Origin: UBA1429 sp964482225
GTDB lineage: Bacteria > Chloroflexota > Anaerolineae > UBA1429
Reading direction: 5' to 3'
Length of the DNA: 64,000 nucleotides
Assembly (NCBI GenBank): GCA_964482225.1
Contig: CAYZWT010000014.1
Span: forward strand, 31,079-95,078
How positions within the stretch are numbered: the stretch's first letter is position 1; every line of letters starts with the position of its first letter. Below the pieces are notes generated by a model. That model searched no databases. It saw only the letters and a list, made by a program, of their open reading frames with translations, and was not told the DNA's origin. Positions 1 through 8,390 of the stretch are shown here, one piece after another. The translations under genes and the position numbers were made by a program.

Positions 1-590
1 ACAAGCGCCCCGCAGACCCCAAAGAGCGACCGGCGGGTGCGGGATAGCCTGGCAAGGCAGTATATCGCCAGCGGCAACAGGGCCAGGGCAAGCTGCTCGG
101 CGATGGCATAGCGGCAGAAGGTGTTGGCGATCAGATAGGGCGAAAAGACATACGCAGCCGCAGAGACGAGCCCACCCCGGGCGCCAAACAGCTCTGCTCC
201 CCAGAGGTACATGGATAGCGACGCGATGGCCGAGATCACGACCAGGGAAAGGTTCGCCGCCGCGACCGGATCGGCGCAGACGATGCTGACCAGATGGATG
301 AGGTAATACGCCAGGGGCGGGTAGTAGTTGAAGAGCGGATACCCATAGCCCCACACCATGTCCGGCGCCCAACGGGAAAAGAGGATGCCGTTGCGCAACA
401 ACTCGCCCACCTGCACCGACCGGAGCAGGTGGTACATCGAGTCATCCGATGTGGGCAGCGCGGCGCCCAGGACAGGGTAGGCGGCAGCCACTCCCAGCGC
501 GGCGGCCAGGAGCAGCGGAGCGATCCTGGCGTAGGGAGTTGCGCGTAGCTCTGCCGGCTGCGGTGTCGCACTCGAGGTTATGTCGCCCAT
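1..590 (-). CDS. GT-C / PTPS-related membrane protein, 3' end outside window
   Basis: The open frame starts at ATG 588-590 and is still open at position 1, so about 196 N-terminal residues are visible. After a short cytoplasmic segment comes one hydrophobic helix, then a periplasmic loop with S-D-D-S-M-Y-H, then WGYGYPLFNYYPPLAYY, then further membrane segments. An acidic pair after the first helix plus a YPLFNYYPPL-type loop is typical of the large GT-C-like proteins labelled 6-pyruvoyl-tetrahydropterin synthase-related in Actinobacteria and Chloroflexota; they are thought to use polyprenyl-phosphate sugars at the membrane. No good ribosome binding site is visible. Substrate unknown. A family assignment from a partial sequence remains tentative. 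Confidence 0.75.
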   Translation of the reverse strand, partial: MGDITSSATPQPAELRATPYARIAPLLLAAALGVAAAYPVLGAALPTSDDSMYHLLRSVQVGELLRNGILFSRWAPDMVWGYGYPLFNYYPPLAYYLIHLVSIVCADPVAAANLSLVVISAIASLSMYLWGAELFGARGGLVSAAAYVFSPYLIANTFCRYAIAEQLALALLPLAIYCLARLSRTRRSLFGVCGAL

Positions 591-776
591 AGCGTGCCCA
601 TCGTGCTCCAAGTGATCCCGACATAGCTTTGAGGGCTGCCCCAGGCGCCTGGCCGCACCATCGGGCCGCCCGCCCATCGAAGCGCCTTCGATAAGTAGCA
701 TAGGGCAGAATGCGCCACGCTGCAAGAGCCTGGCAGCGCATTAACAAAGCGCTGCGCCTCCCCGCGCTCCCCGCCA

Positions 777-805
777 TTGACGCCCGCCCCCTCCCCCGCT
801 ACAAT
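777..805 (+). promoter_or_regulatory. Sigma-70 promoter of the rbsK operon
   Basis: TTGACG (777-782), a 17-bp spacer and TACAAT (800-805). The start codon of rbsK is about 28 bp downstream, with an AAGGAGG ribosome binding site in between. The interval 591-776 shows no gene. Confidence 0.75.
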
Positions 806-833
806 CTGAGCAACACCACAAGGAGGCGCGCGC

Positions 834-1748
834 ATGGGCAACGTCGTCGTTCTGGGCAGCCTGAATATGGATCTGATCGTCCGCACGGAGCGCATCCCGC
901 GCCCCGGCGAGACGGTGCACGGCTCTGACTTTCGCACCGTGCCCGGCGGCAAGGGCGCCAACCAGGCCGCCGCCGCCGCCCGGCTGGGCGCACGCGTCGA
1001 GATGCTGGGCCGCGTGGGCCAGGACGCCTTTGGCGAAGAGATGCTGCGCAACCTGGGCGAGCAGGGCGTGGGCGTGGGCCGCGTGCAGCGCGACGCTGCG
1101 CCCAGCGGCATTGCCCTGATCACGATCCAGGCCGATGGCGATAATTCCATCGTCGTGGCCCCAGGAGCCAACGGCCAGGTCACCACCCAGGATGTGGACG
1201 CCGCCGCCGACCTGCTGGCCCAGGCCAGCTATCTGGTCATGCAGTTCGAGGTGCCCCTGCCTGTGGTGCGCCACGCCATCGCCCGGGCCGCGGCCCTGGG
1301 GGTGCGCGTGGTGCTCAACCCCGCCCCCGCCTATCCCGTGGACGCCGCCTTTTTGGAGGGCGTCTACTGCTTGATCGTCAACGAGACCGAGGCCGAGACC
1401 CTGACCGGCCTGAGCGTCAGCGGCCTCGAAGCGGCCCGCGAGGCCGCCCGGGCGCTGCACGGCCTGGGCGCGCCCGTGGTGATTGTGACCCTGGGGGCCG
1501 AGGGGGCGCTGCTGCTGGCCGAGGGCACGTTCACCCATGTGCCCGCCCGCAAGGTGCAGGTGGTGGATACCACCGCCGCCGGAGATGCCTTTATCGGCGG
1601 GTTGGTGGCCAGCCTGGAGCGCGGCCTGCCCCTGCCCGAGGCCGTGCGCTATGCCGCCTGCGCGGGCACCCTGGCCACTACCGTGCTGGGCGCCCAGACC
1701 TCGCTGCCGCGCCAGGCCGAGGTGGACGCATTCTACCGGGAGGGGTGA
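834..1748 (+). CDS. rbsK: Ribokinase
   Basis: 304 residues, normal for PfkB-family ribokinase, which phosphorylates D-ribose to ribose-5-phosphate with ATP in the cytoplasm. The N-terminal sugar-binding stretch GSLNMDL and the PGGKGANQA signature (about residues 41-49) are present. The C-terminal ATP and anion-hole signature DTTAAGDAFIGG holds the catalytic Asp. The start follows an AAGGAGG site at normal spacing. The stop codon overlaps the GTG start of the next gene (GTGA), so the pair is probably translationally coupled. With purine nucleoside phosphorylase, deoC and cytidine deaminase elsewhere in the window this suggests (deoxy)nucleoside and pentose salvage. Confidence 0.93.
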   Translation: MGNVVVLGSLNMDLIVRTERIPRPGETVHGSDFRTVPGGKGANQAAAAARLGARVEMLGRVGQDAFGEEMLRNLGEQGVGVGRVQRDAAPSGIALITIQADGDNSIVVAPGANGQVTTQDVDAAADLLAQASYLVMQFEVPLPVVRHAIARAAALGVRVVLNPAPAYPVDAAFLEGVYCLIVNETEAETLTGLSVSGLEAAREAARALHGLGAPVVIVTLGAEGALLLAEGTFTHVPARKVQVVDTTAAGDAFIGGLVASLERGLPLPEAVRYAACAGTLATTVLGAQTSLPRQAEVDAFYREG

Positions 1749-2782
1749 CCCTGGCAGAGCGATCGGGCGCCGTCGGCATCATCGCCAATCCCGCCTCGGG
1801 CAAGGACATTCGCCGCCTGGTGGCCCAGGCCACGACCATCGGCAACCAGGAAAAGCTCGCCATTGTGCGGCGGGTGATTCTGGGGCTGGCGGGGGCGGGC
1901 GTGGCGCGGGCGCTCCTGATGCCCGACCCGCAGGGGCTGGCGCGCCAGGCCGCCCGGCTGCCCCAGAGCGCGCCTTTGCCCCTGCCCGAGATCGCCTGGG
2001 TGGATGTGGCGGCGCGGGGAACCGCCGAGGACTCGCGGCGCGCCGCCGCCCAGATGGCCGCCGAGCCCGTGGGCTGCATCGTGACCCTGGGAGGCGATGG
2101 CACCGTGCGCGCCGTCTCGCAGGGGGCGGGCGAGACGCCCCTGCTGGCCCTCTCGACAGGCACCAACAATGTCCTGCCGACCTTTCTGGAGGCCACCGTG
2201 GCCGGGCTGGCCGCCGGCGCCGTGGCGAGGGGGCGCGTGGCCCTGCCCGACGTGGCCTATCGCCACAAGTGGCTAGAGGTGAGCGTGGACGGCCACCCGG
2301 TGGACCGGGCGCTGGTGGATGTGGCCCTGCTGCGCGGGCGGTTCGTGGGGGCCCGGGCCGTGTGGGAGCCGGGCAGCCTGTTGGCCCTGGCCGTCACCCG
2401 CGCCGACCCGGCCACCATCGGCGTCTCGGCCATCGCCGGTGCGCTCTGCCCCATCGGCCCACGGGAGTCGCGCGGGCTGGCCGTGTGGCTGGCGCCCGAT
2501 GCGTCGCGCCGGATCATTGTCCCCCTGGGGCCGGGGCTGCTGGCCCAGGTGGGGATTGCGGCCACGCAAGAGCTGCGGATAGACCAGGAGCTGCGCTGGC
2601 CCATCGGCGAGCACACCATCGTGGCGCTGGATGGCGAACGCGAGTTGGCCCTGGCGCCGGGCCAGCAGCTCGGCGTGCGCCTGCGGGCCGATGGCCCCTG
2701 GATTGTCGAGGGCAGCCAAGTCATGCGCGCCCTGGCGCAGATGGACTCTACCCATAGCACGGAGCAAGGAGAAGCACCATGA
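1745..2782 (+). CDS. ATP-NAD kinase-like / AcoX family protein
   Basis: 345 residues, starting at GTG 1745 inside the stop of rbsK. It carries the NAD-kinase / diacylglycerol-kinase-fold signature GGDGTVRAV near residue 117, followed by a STGTNNVLP loop. The N-terminal IIANPASGKDIRR resembles the first strand and phosphate loop of ATP-NAD kinases. Proteins of this type occur in acetoin catabolism operons as AcoX, whose reaction is not firmly established. The gene ends in an ATGA overlap with lpdA, and AcoX next to a dihydrolipoyl dehydrogenase is the usual pairing, which supports AcoX over a general NAD kinase. No acetoin dehydrogenase E1 genes (acoA/acoB) are in the window. Confidence 0.8.
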   Translation: MTLAERSGAVGIIANPASGKDIRRLVAQATTIGNQEKLAIVRRVILGLAGAGVARALLMPDPQGLARQAARLPQSAPLPLPEIAWVDVAARGTAEDSRRAAAQMAAEPVGCIVTLGGDGTVRAVSQGAGETPLLALSTGTNNVLPTFLEATVAGLAAGAVARGRVALPDVAYRHKWLEVSVDGHPVDRALVDVALLRGRFVGARAVWEPGSLLALAVTRADPATIGVSAIAGALCPIGPRESRGLAVWLAPDASRRIIVPLGPGLLAQVGIAATQELRIDQELRWPIGEHTIVALDGERELALAPGQQLGVRLRADGPWIVEGSQVMRALAQMDSTHSTEQGEAP

Positions 2783-4188
2783 TTCGCACCCAGATCGCCA
2801 TTATCGGCGCCGGCCCGGGCGGGTATGTGGCCGCGCTGCGCGCCGCCCAGTTGGGCGCCGAGGTCGTCTGCATCGAAAAAGAGGCCGTAGGCGGGGTCTG
2901 CCTGAATTGGGGCTGCATCCCAACAAAGGCCCTCTTGCGCACCGCCGAGGTGTACGATCTGGCGCGCAAGGCGGGCGAGTTTGGCGTGCTGGTGGGCGAG
3001 CCCCGGCTGGATTGGCAGGCGGCCCAAAAGCGCAAGGACGAGGTCAAGGCGCGGCTCACCCGGGGCGTCAGAACGCTCCTGAGCCAGGCAGGGGTGCAGG
3101 TGGTGCAGGGGCAGGCGCGCCTGGCGCGGGCCAATACGCTGCGGGTCACCTCCAGCCAGGGAAAAGAGACCATCGTGGCCGACGATATCCTCATCGCCAC
3201 CGGCTCGCGCCATCTCGACGTGCCCATCCCCGGCCTGGACGATCCCGGCATCCTGAACTCGACCAGCATCCTGCAACTGGAGGCGTTGCCCGCCAGCCTG
3301 TGCGTGGTGGGCAGCGGCGCCATCGGCGTCGAGTTCGCCTGCCTGATGGCCACCCTGGGCGTGCAGGTGACCCTGATCGAGATGCTGCCGCGCATCGCGC
3401 CCTTGATGGACGAGACCATCGGCGACATGCTGGCCCGCAGCCTGCGGCGGCGCGGCATCACCATCCACACCAACACCCGCGTCACCGCCGTGGCCAAGAC
3501 CGAGGCGGGCTATCTGGTCTCCATGAGCTCGGAAAAGGATGGCGACGCCCAGGTGGAGGTGGAAAAGGTGCTTTCGGCCATCGGGCGGGCGCCCAATGTC
3601 GAGGACCTGGGCCTGGAGGCGGCGGGCATCCGGCCCACCCGCCGGGGCATTGCCGTGGACGACCGGATGCGCACCGTGGCGCCCCACGTGTACGCCGTGG
3701 GCGATTGCGCCGCCGAGGGGCCCATGCTGGCCCACATGGCCTCACACCAGGGGATCGTGGCCGTGGAGGACGCCCTGGGCCGCCCGGCGCACGTGGATTA
3801 CAGCGCGGTGCCCAGTTGCATCTTTACCCTGCCCGAGGCGGCGGGCGTCGGACTGACCGAGGCCCAGGCCCGCGAGCAGGGCTATGCCGTGCAGACGGGC
3901 ATGTTCGCCCTGGCGGCCAATGGCAAGGCCCTGGCCTATGGCGAGAGCGAGGGGTTCGTCAAGATCGTCTCCGAGAGCGAGAACGACGCCATTCTGGGGG
4001 TGCACATCCTGGGGCCCCACGCCAGCGACCTGATCCTGGAGGGCACGTTGCTGCGCCAGTTCGAGGTGACGCTGGACGAGGTGGAGCAGGTGATCCACCC
4101 GCACCCGACCCTGGGCGAGGCCGTGGGCGAGGCCGTGCTGGCCGTGCGCGACCGAGCGCTGCACGCCGCTCCGAGACGGAGGCGCTAG
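2779..4188 (+). CDS. lpdA: Dihydrolipoyl dehydrogenase (E3)
   Basis: 469 residues, the normal length. E3 reoxidises dihydrolipoamide of 2-oxoacid or acetoin dehydrogenase complexes and reduces NAD+. Visible features are the N-terminal FAD dinucleotide fold GAGPGGYVAA, the redox disulfide in CLNWGC (about residues 43-48), the NAD fold GSGAIGVEFA, the second FAD motif YAVGDC, and the C-terminal HPHPTLGEA with the catalytic His-Glu pair. The start overlaps the AcoX-like stop (ATGA). A lipoyl-bearing E2 lies about 6 kb away on the other strand; no E1 is nearby, so the complex served is unknown. Confidence 0.95.
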   Translation: MIRTQIAIIGAGPGGYVAALRAAQLGAEVVCIEKEAVGGVCLNWGCIPTKALLRTAEVYDLARKAGEFGVLVGEPRLDWQAAQKRKDEVKARLTRGVRTLLSQAGVQVVQGQARLARANTLRVTSSQGKETIVADDILIATGSRHLDVPIPGLDDPGILNSTSILQLEALPASLCVVGSGAIGVEFACLMATLGVQVTLIEMLPRIAPLMDETIGDMLARSLRRRGITIHTNTRVTAVAKTEAGYLVSMSSEKDGDAQVEVEKVLSAIGRAPNVEDLGLEAAGIRPTRRGIAVDDRMRTVAPHVYAVGDCAAEGPMLAHMASHQGIVAVEDALGRPAHVDYSAVPSCIFTLPEAAGVGLTEAQAREQGYAVQTGMFALAANGKALAYGESEGFVKIVSESENDAILGVHILGPHASDLILEGTLLRQFEVTLDEVEQVIHPHPTLGEAVGEAVLAVRDRALHAAPRRRR

Positions 4189-4192
4189 GGCG

Positions 4193-5011
4193 TCAGTTCT
4201 CGATCACCACGCGCACCCGGTGCGGCGTCGGGAAATTGCCCGTGATGTCCACCACCGTCAGCCTGAGCCAGTAGACCCCGTTGGGCAGCGCCCGCGAGTC
4301 GAACTGCATCAACACGCCATCGCTCACCTGTGAGGACACCGTATCGCCGATCGAGTGCCAGCCTTGCGGGTCCTCGCCTGCGCCCTGCTCGATCTTGTAG
4401 AACTGGAAATTGCCGTGGCGCGCGGTGCCGCGAATGGTCACCACGCCGGAGAGGCGCGCGCCAGAGCCGGGCGACGTGATGCAGGTATTGGGGTCTGCGC
4501 AGGCAGCGGCCGGCGGCGGAGGCGTTGCCGTTGGGTTCGGGTCGGGCGTAGACGTGGGCCGGGGCGTGGCCGTCGGCGGCGGGGGCGTGGCCGTAGGTTC
4601 AAGCGTCTCGACCAGCTCAGGCGTGGGCGTCGCCACTGTGGGTGTGGGGATCGGCAGCGTGATGGTGGGCGTCGGCCCAAGCGCCTCCAGCACATCCACC
4701 GAGGGCAACACATAGTGCTGCACACCCAGCACCACGGCGATGATGCCCAGCATCACGCCGATATTGGCCATCGAGCGCCCCTCCCGGTGGGCCGAGACCT
4801 CGCGCTCGACGGAAAAGATGGTGTTGACCCGCGCGCGGCGCGCGATGACATAGTTTCTGAGGTTGTACAGGATGACGACAAAGCAGACCAGGTACAGCCA
4901 GATGATGTAGCGACCGATCAGGTCGAAAAACGAGACCAGGATATTGAACACTCGGTAGTCATTCTCCAAAGAAACGTATTGCACCGGCCCGTCCATCGGG
5001 CCGGTCGCCAC
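4193..5011 (-). CDS. Membrane-anchored protein with Thr/Pro linker and C-terminal Ig-like domain
   Basis: 272 residues from GTG 5011, or 267 from ATG 4996; neither start has a convincing ribosome binding site. The N-terminal part has two hydrophobic helices (about residues 24-50 and 83-103) separated by a basic loop. A linker built of repeated TPTP/TATP units follows (about 110-165). The globular C-terminal domain begins at ITSPGSGARLSGVV and resembles the Ig-like modules that follow such linkers in extracytoplasmic Chloroflexota proteins. It converges on lpdA with a 4-bp gap. Function unknown; a surface or envelope role is inferred from topology only. Confidence 0.8.
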   Translation of the reverse strand: MATGPMDGPVQYVSLENDYRVFNILVSFFDLIGRYIIWLYLVCFVVILYNLRNYVIARRARVNTIFSVEREVSAHREGRSMANIGVMLGIIAVVLGVQHYVLPSVDVLEALGPTPTITLPIPTPTVATPTPELVETLEPTATPPPPTATPRPTSTPDPNPTATPPPPAAACADPNTCITSPGSGARLSGVVTIRGTARHGNFQFYKIEQGAGEDPQGWHSIGDTVSSQVSDGVLMQFDSRALPNGVYWLRLTVVDITGNFPTPHRVRVVIEN

Positions 5012-5088
5012 TGTATGTGTGTATCCTGTGCATTGGCGATGCCACCGCCCAAGAGTCCCTCTTGGGACAAGACTACCGCAGTATGCTC

Positions 5089-5949
5089 CTAGCCCTGGGG
5101 CGGCAGGCGGCCCAGCACGCCCATCAGCAAGCGCGCCAGGGCTGGAACGGCGTGTTCGCCCACGGCCAAAACCTGCTTGTGCATCGCCTCCGGGTCCTCG
5201 TCCTCGCCCAGGAAATCCTGGGGCACATTGGTGATGAGCGAAAGGCCCAACACGCGCATGCCGGCATGGCGCGCCACCACCACCTCGGGGGCCGTGGACA
5301 TGCCCACAGCATCGGCGCCCACGGTGCGCAGAAAGCGGATCTCGGCGGGCGTCTCGTAGCTGGGGCCCGCCACCATCGCATAGGTGCCCTCCCAGAGGGG
5401 CACCCCCTGGCTGCGGGCCTCTTGGCGCAGCAGATCGAGCAGCGCCGGGTCATAGGCGGGCGTCATATCGGGGAAACGCGGTCCCCAGCGTTCGTCGTTG
5501 GGGCCGCGCAGCGGATTGTGGCCCGCCAGCCCCGCCAAGTAGAGATGATCTGTGATGGCCATCAGGTCGCCGGCGGCGAAATCGGGCCGCAGACCGCCAG
5601 CGGCGTTGGTCACGATCAATATCTCGGCGCCCAGGTGGCGCATCACCCGCACGGGAAAGGTGATGGTGGCCGCGGCATAGCCCTCGTAAAAGTGCAGGCG
5701 CCCCTGCATGACCAGCACGGGCTGGCCGTTGAGGCTTCCACCCACAAAGCGGCCCGCATGTCCCGCCACCGTCGAGGCCGCCATATGGGGCACATCCGCA
5801 TAGGGAACCACCACAGGGTCGGCGACCTGATCCGTCAGGTGGCTCAGCCCAGAGCCCAGGATCATGGCCACGCGGGGGCGGGTTCTCAGCCGTCCGGCGA
5901 GATACGCCGCGGCATGGGCAACCATCTCATAGTTCACGGCGGAACTCAT
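5089..5949 (-). CDS. punA: Purine-nucleoside phosphorylase (trimeric type)
   Basis: 286 residues from ATG 5949, chosen because GAGGTG sits 9 bp upstream; the in-frame GTG at 5961 overlaps that site. The enzyme cleaves purine (deoxy)ribonucleosides with phosphate to a free base and (deoxy)ribose-1-phosphate. Family motifs are ILGSGLSHL (phosphate loop), AGHAGRFVGG, MQGRLHFYEGY, TNAAGG and GPSYETPAEIR followed by GADAVGMST, which bind phosphate, ribose and base. It lies downstream of the xer gene on the same strand with a 72-bp gap and is probably co-transcribed. No gene is seen in 5012-5088. Confidence 0.95.
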   Translation of the reverse strand: MSSAVNYEMVAHAAAYLAGRLRTRPRVAMILGSGLSHLTDQVADPVVVPYADVPHMAASTVAGHAGRFVGGSLNGQPVLVMQGRLHFYEGYAAATITFPVRVMRHLGAEILIVTNAAGGLRPDFAAGDLMAITDHLYLAGLAGHNPLRGPNDERWGPRFPDMTPAYDPALLDLLRQEARSQGVPLWEGTYAMVAGPSYETPAEIRFLRTVGADAVGMSTAPEVVVARHAGMRVLGLSLITNVPQDFLGEDEDPEAMHKQVLAVGEHAVPALARLLMGVLGRLPPQG

Positions 5950-6021
5950 GGTAACAAACACCTCTTCGGGATTGCATGCGCTGGCAGGGGCCTGGGCAGG
6001 TGCATCGCCAATAGCCCCCGG

Positions 6022-6921
6022 TCAGTGAGCGCGGGGGTGGGCCTCGTCGTATACTTCGCGCAGACGTTCCTGCCCGGCCTGTGTATACACCTGGGTCGTC
6101 GAAACGTTGGCATGCCCTAACAGACCTTGCACCTGGCGCACGTTGGCCCCGCCGTTCAGGAGGTGGGTGGCAAACGAGTGGCGCAGCGTGTGCGGCGTCA
6201 CCTCGGCTGTGATGCCTGACTCGCTGACGTACTTTTTGATGATCAACCAGAGGCCCTGTCGGGTCAGGCGGCGTCCGCGATGGTTGACAAAGAGGGCGCA
6301 CTCGTCATCTTGGACGAGTTCAGAGCGGCCCTCTTGGAGGTAGGTCTGCAACGCCTCGATGGCCCGGCGGTAGACGGGGATCTCGCGCTGGCGATTCTGC
6401 CCCGAGCCGCTCACACAGCGGACATAGCCCTGCTCCATATCGAGGTCCTCGACATTGAGCGCCACGACCTCGCTCACACGCATGCCGGTGGCATAGAGCA
6501 CTTCGAGCAGGGCGCAATCGCGCAATCCTCGCACCGATGGGTTGTTGGCCGGGGCTTTGAGCAGACACTCGACCTCTTGCTCCGAAATGGAGGTCGGCAG
6601 ATACTTGCGTACCTTGGGGCTATCCAGCTTGGAGCTGGGGTCTTGGTGGAGTTGGCCTTGCTCTAGCAGGTGGCGGAAGAAGGATTTGGCAGCGGCCACC
6701 TTGCGCGCCACCGTTGCAGAGGCGTATTCATGATCGTTTCGCAGGCAATCCACATAGCTGGATAGATGGTTGGGGGTAACGTGATCCCACGAGACGATGC
6801 CCTGAGCCTCGAGATAGCCGTTAAACTGGACCAAATCATTACGGTAGGCGACAATCGTGTTGCTAGAGTAGCCCTTTTCCTCCATCAAGGAGGCCAGGAA
6901 CGCCTCAATCTGAGCTCTCAT
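6022..6921 (-). CDS. Tyrosine recombinase, XerC/XerD type
   Basis: 299 residues, the standard Xer length. The N-terminal SAM-like core-binding domain covers about residues 1-85. The catalytic domain carries the first Arg in TGMRVSEV, the HxxR box in TPHTLRHSF, the second His in GHANVSTTQ and the nucleophilic Tyr in QVYTQ. These proteins resolve chromosome dimers at dif, but isolated paralogues also act as integrases. There are no flanking repeats or phage genes, so a housekeeping Xer role is more likely. The start is supported by GAGGAG upstream. XerC and XerD cannot be told apart here. Confidence 0.92.
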   Translation of the reverse strand: MRAQIEAFLASLMEEKGYSSNTIVAYRNDLVQFNGYLEAQGIVSWDHVTPNHLSSYVDCLRNDHEYASATVARKVAAAKSFFRHLLEQGQLHQDPSSKLDSPKVRKYLPTSISEQEVECLLKAPANNPSVRGLRDCALLEVLYATGMRVSEVVALNVEDLDMEQGYVRCVSGSGQNRQREIPVYRRAIEALQTYLQEGRSELVQDDECALFVNHRGRRLTRQGLWLIIKKYVSESGITAEVTPHTLRHSFATHLLNGGANVRQVQGLLGHANVSTTQVYTQAGQERLREVYDEAHPRAH

Positions 6922-6964
6922 GCCCTCTTCTCCTCAGTTGATGCCCATCAGCGGCTCCGGCGCT

Positions 6965-6992
6965 ATTGTACCATCACTTTACATAGGGGCAA
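6965..6992 (-). promoter_or_regulatory. Probable promoter of the xer-punA unit
   Basis: On the minus strand TTGCCC (6987-6992), a 16-bp spacer and TACAAT (6965-6970), about 45 bp upstream of the xer start codon. Confidence 0.5.
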
Positions 6993-7057
6993 AACCCCAG
7001 CGATCCCGGAGGGTTTCGGCCAAGACCGACATCGGGGGCCAGCGCACGCCTGGTCAT

Positions 7058-7086
7058 TCGACAAAGTCTCCCATCATGGCTACAAT
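7058..7086 (+). promoter_or_regulatory. Probable promoter of the SPT-like gene
   Basis: TCGACA (7058-7063), a 17-bp spacer and TACAAT (7081-7086). The start codon lies 70 bp further on. It is divergent from the xer promoter across 6922-7156, which holds no gene. Confidence 0.55.
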
Positions 7087-7156
7087 GCCCACGCTTGCCG
7101 GTTAAAAGCACTCGGGATTGCCAGCCCATGCCAGCGTCGCAGGGAGGATAGTTGCC

Positions 7157-8332
7157 ATGGATCTGTTTGAAAAGTGCAGGAACTTTACCCGCGCGGAAGA
7201 GGCCCGCAAGGGGGGCTACTATCCCTACTTTATTCCTCTGGAGGATACCGAGGGCACCGAGGTGGTGGTCAACGGCAAGCGCATGATCATGATTGGCTCC
7301 AACAATTACCTGGGGCTGACCACCCACCCCAAAGTGCGCGAGGCCGCCATCCAGGCCATCCAGCGCTATGGCACCAGTTGCACCGGCTCGCGCTTTCTCA
7401 ATGGCAACCTGGCCATGCACAACGAGCTGGAGCAGGAGCTGGCCGATTTCGTGGGGCACGAGGCGGGGCTGGTCTTTAGCACCGGCATGGGCGTCAACCT
7501 GGGCACCATCTCGGCGCTGGTAGGCCGGGGCGAGTATGTGATCACTGACCGCGAGGATCATGCCAGCATCATTGATGGGTGCAGGCTCTCCTTTGGCGAG
7601 ATGAGGCGCTACCGGCACAACGACATGGAGCATCTGGAGCAGGTGCTGGCCTCATTGGAGGACAAGGCCAAGCTGGTGGTGGTGGACGGCGTGTTCAGCA
7701 TGGGCGGCGACATTGCCCCCCTGCCCGAGATCGCGCCCCTCTGCCAGCGATACGGCGCCCGCCTGATGGTGGATGACGCCCACTCGCTGGGCGTGCTGGC
7801 CGGGGGCCGGGGCACCGCCGCCCACTTTGGCCTGGATGATCAGGTTGACCTGGTGATGGCGACCTTTAGCAAGGCGTTTGCCTCGCTGGGCGGCGTCATC
7901 GTCGGTTCGGCCCAGGTCATTGATTATATCAAGCACAACGCCCGGGCGTTGATCTTTTCGGCCAGCATGCCGCCCTCGAATGTGGCGGCGGTCAAGGCGG
8001 CGCTCCAGGTCATCAAAGAGGAGCCGGAGCGGGTGGAGCGGGTGCAGCAGATCGCCGAGCGGATGCGCGCAGGCTATCAATCGTTGGGGTTCAGCACGGG
8101 CAACAGCCAAACGCCCATCATCCCCATCCTGATCGGCGACGAGTTCAAGACCTTTGCCTTTTGGCGGGCCTTGTTCGAGGCGGGCATCTATGTGAACCCG
8201 GTGGTGCCACCCGCCGTGCCGCCCAACCTCTCGCTGTTGCGCACCAGCTATATGGCCACCCACACCGACGAGCAGCTCGACCGGGTGCTGGAGACTTTTG
8301 CCCTGGTGGGCAAGCAGCTAGACCTGATCTAG
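7157..8332 (+). CDS. Serine palmitoyltransferase-like alpha-oxoamine synthase
   Basis: 391 residues from ATG 7157, preceded by GGGAGGATAG. This PLP enzyme family (KBL, BioF, ALAS, SPT) condenses an amino acid with an acyl-CoA and releases CO2. The family core is GSNNYLGL, GSRFLNG, DDAHSLGV and the PLP lysine in TFSKAFASLGG. Several stretches match bacterial serine palmitoyltransferase better than BioF or KBL: YPYF near the N terminus, ITDREDHASIIDG, VDGVFSMGGD, HNARALIFSAS, and NPVVPPAVP followed by MATHT. SPT makes 3-ketodihydrosphingosine from serine and palmitoyl-CoA. No other sphingolipid gene is nearby, so the substrate is an inference; a different acyl-CoA or amino acid cannot be excluded. 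Confidence 0.85.
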   Translation: MDLFEKCRNFTRAEEARKGGYYPYFIPLEDTEGTEVVVNGKRMIMIGSNNYLGLTTHPKVREAAIQAIQRYGTSCTGSRFLNGNLAMHNELEQELADFVGHEAGLVFSTGMGVNLGTISALVGRGEYVITDREDHASIIDGCRLSFGEMRRYRHNDMEHLEQVLASLEDKAKLVVVDGVFSMGGDIAPLPEIAPLCQRYGARLMVDDAHSLGVLAGGRGTAAHFGLDDQVDLVMATFSKAFASLGGVIVGSAQVIDYIKHNARALIFSASMPPSNVAAVKAALQVIKEEPERVERVQQIAERMRAGYQSLGFSTGNSQTPIIPILIGDEFKTFAFWRALFEAGIYVNPVVPPAVPPNLSLLRTSYMATHTDEQLDRVLETFALVGKQLDLI

Positions 8333-8352
8333 CTCGTGTAACGCTCGCTCTT

Positions 8353-8385
8353 GCGCGCCACGGGGGAACCTGTGGCGCGCTTTTT
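8353..8385 (+). terminator. Rho-independent terminator
   Basis: Perfect 9-bp stem GCGCGCCAC / GTGGCGCGC with a 10-nt loop, followed directly by TTTTT (8381-8385). It ends the SPT-like gene 20 bp after its stop and just before the convergent NUDIX gene. Confidence 0.9.
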
Positions 8386-8390
8386 GCGTG

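Noticed and set aside
1537..4274. Long plus-strand frames overlapping rbsK, the AcoX-like gene and lpdA (406 and 547 codons)
   Set aside because: Out-of-frame shadows: Arg/Gly/Ala-rich low-complexity translations with no domain, over well-supported genes.
6022..6921. Xer recombinase as integrase of a genomic island
   Set aside because: No adjacent tRNA, attachment repeats or phage/plasmid genes; neighbours are housekeeping.
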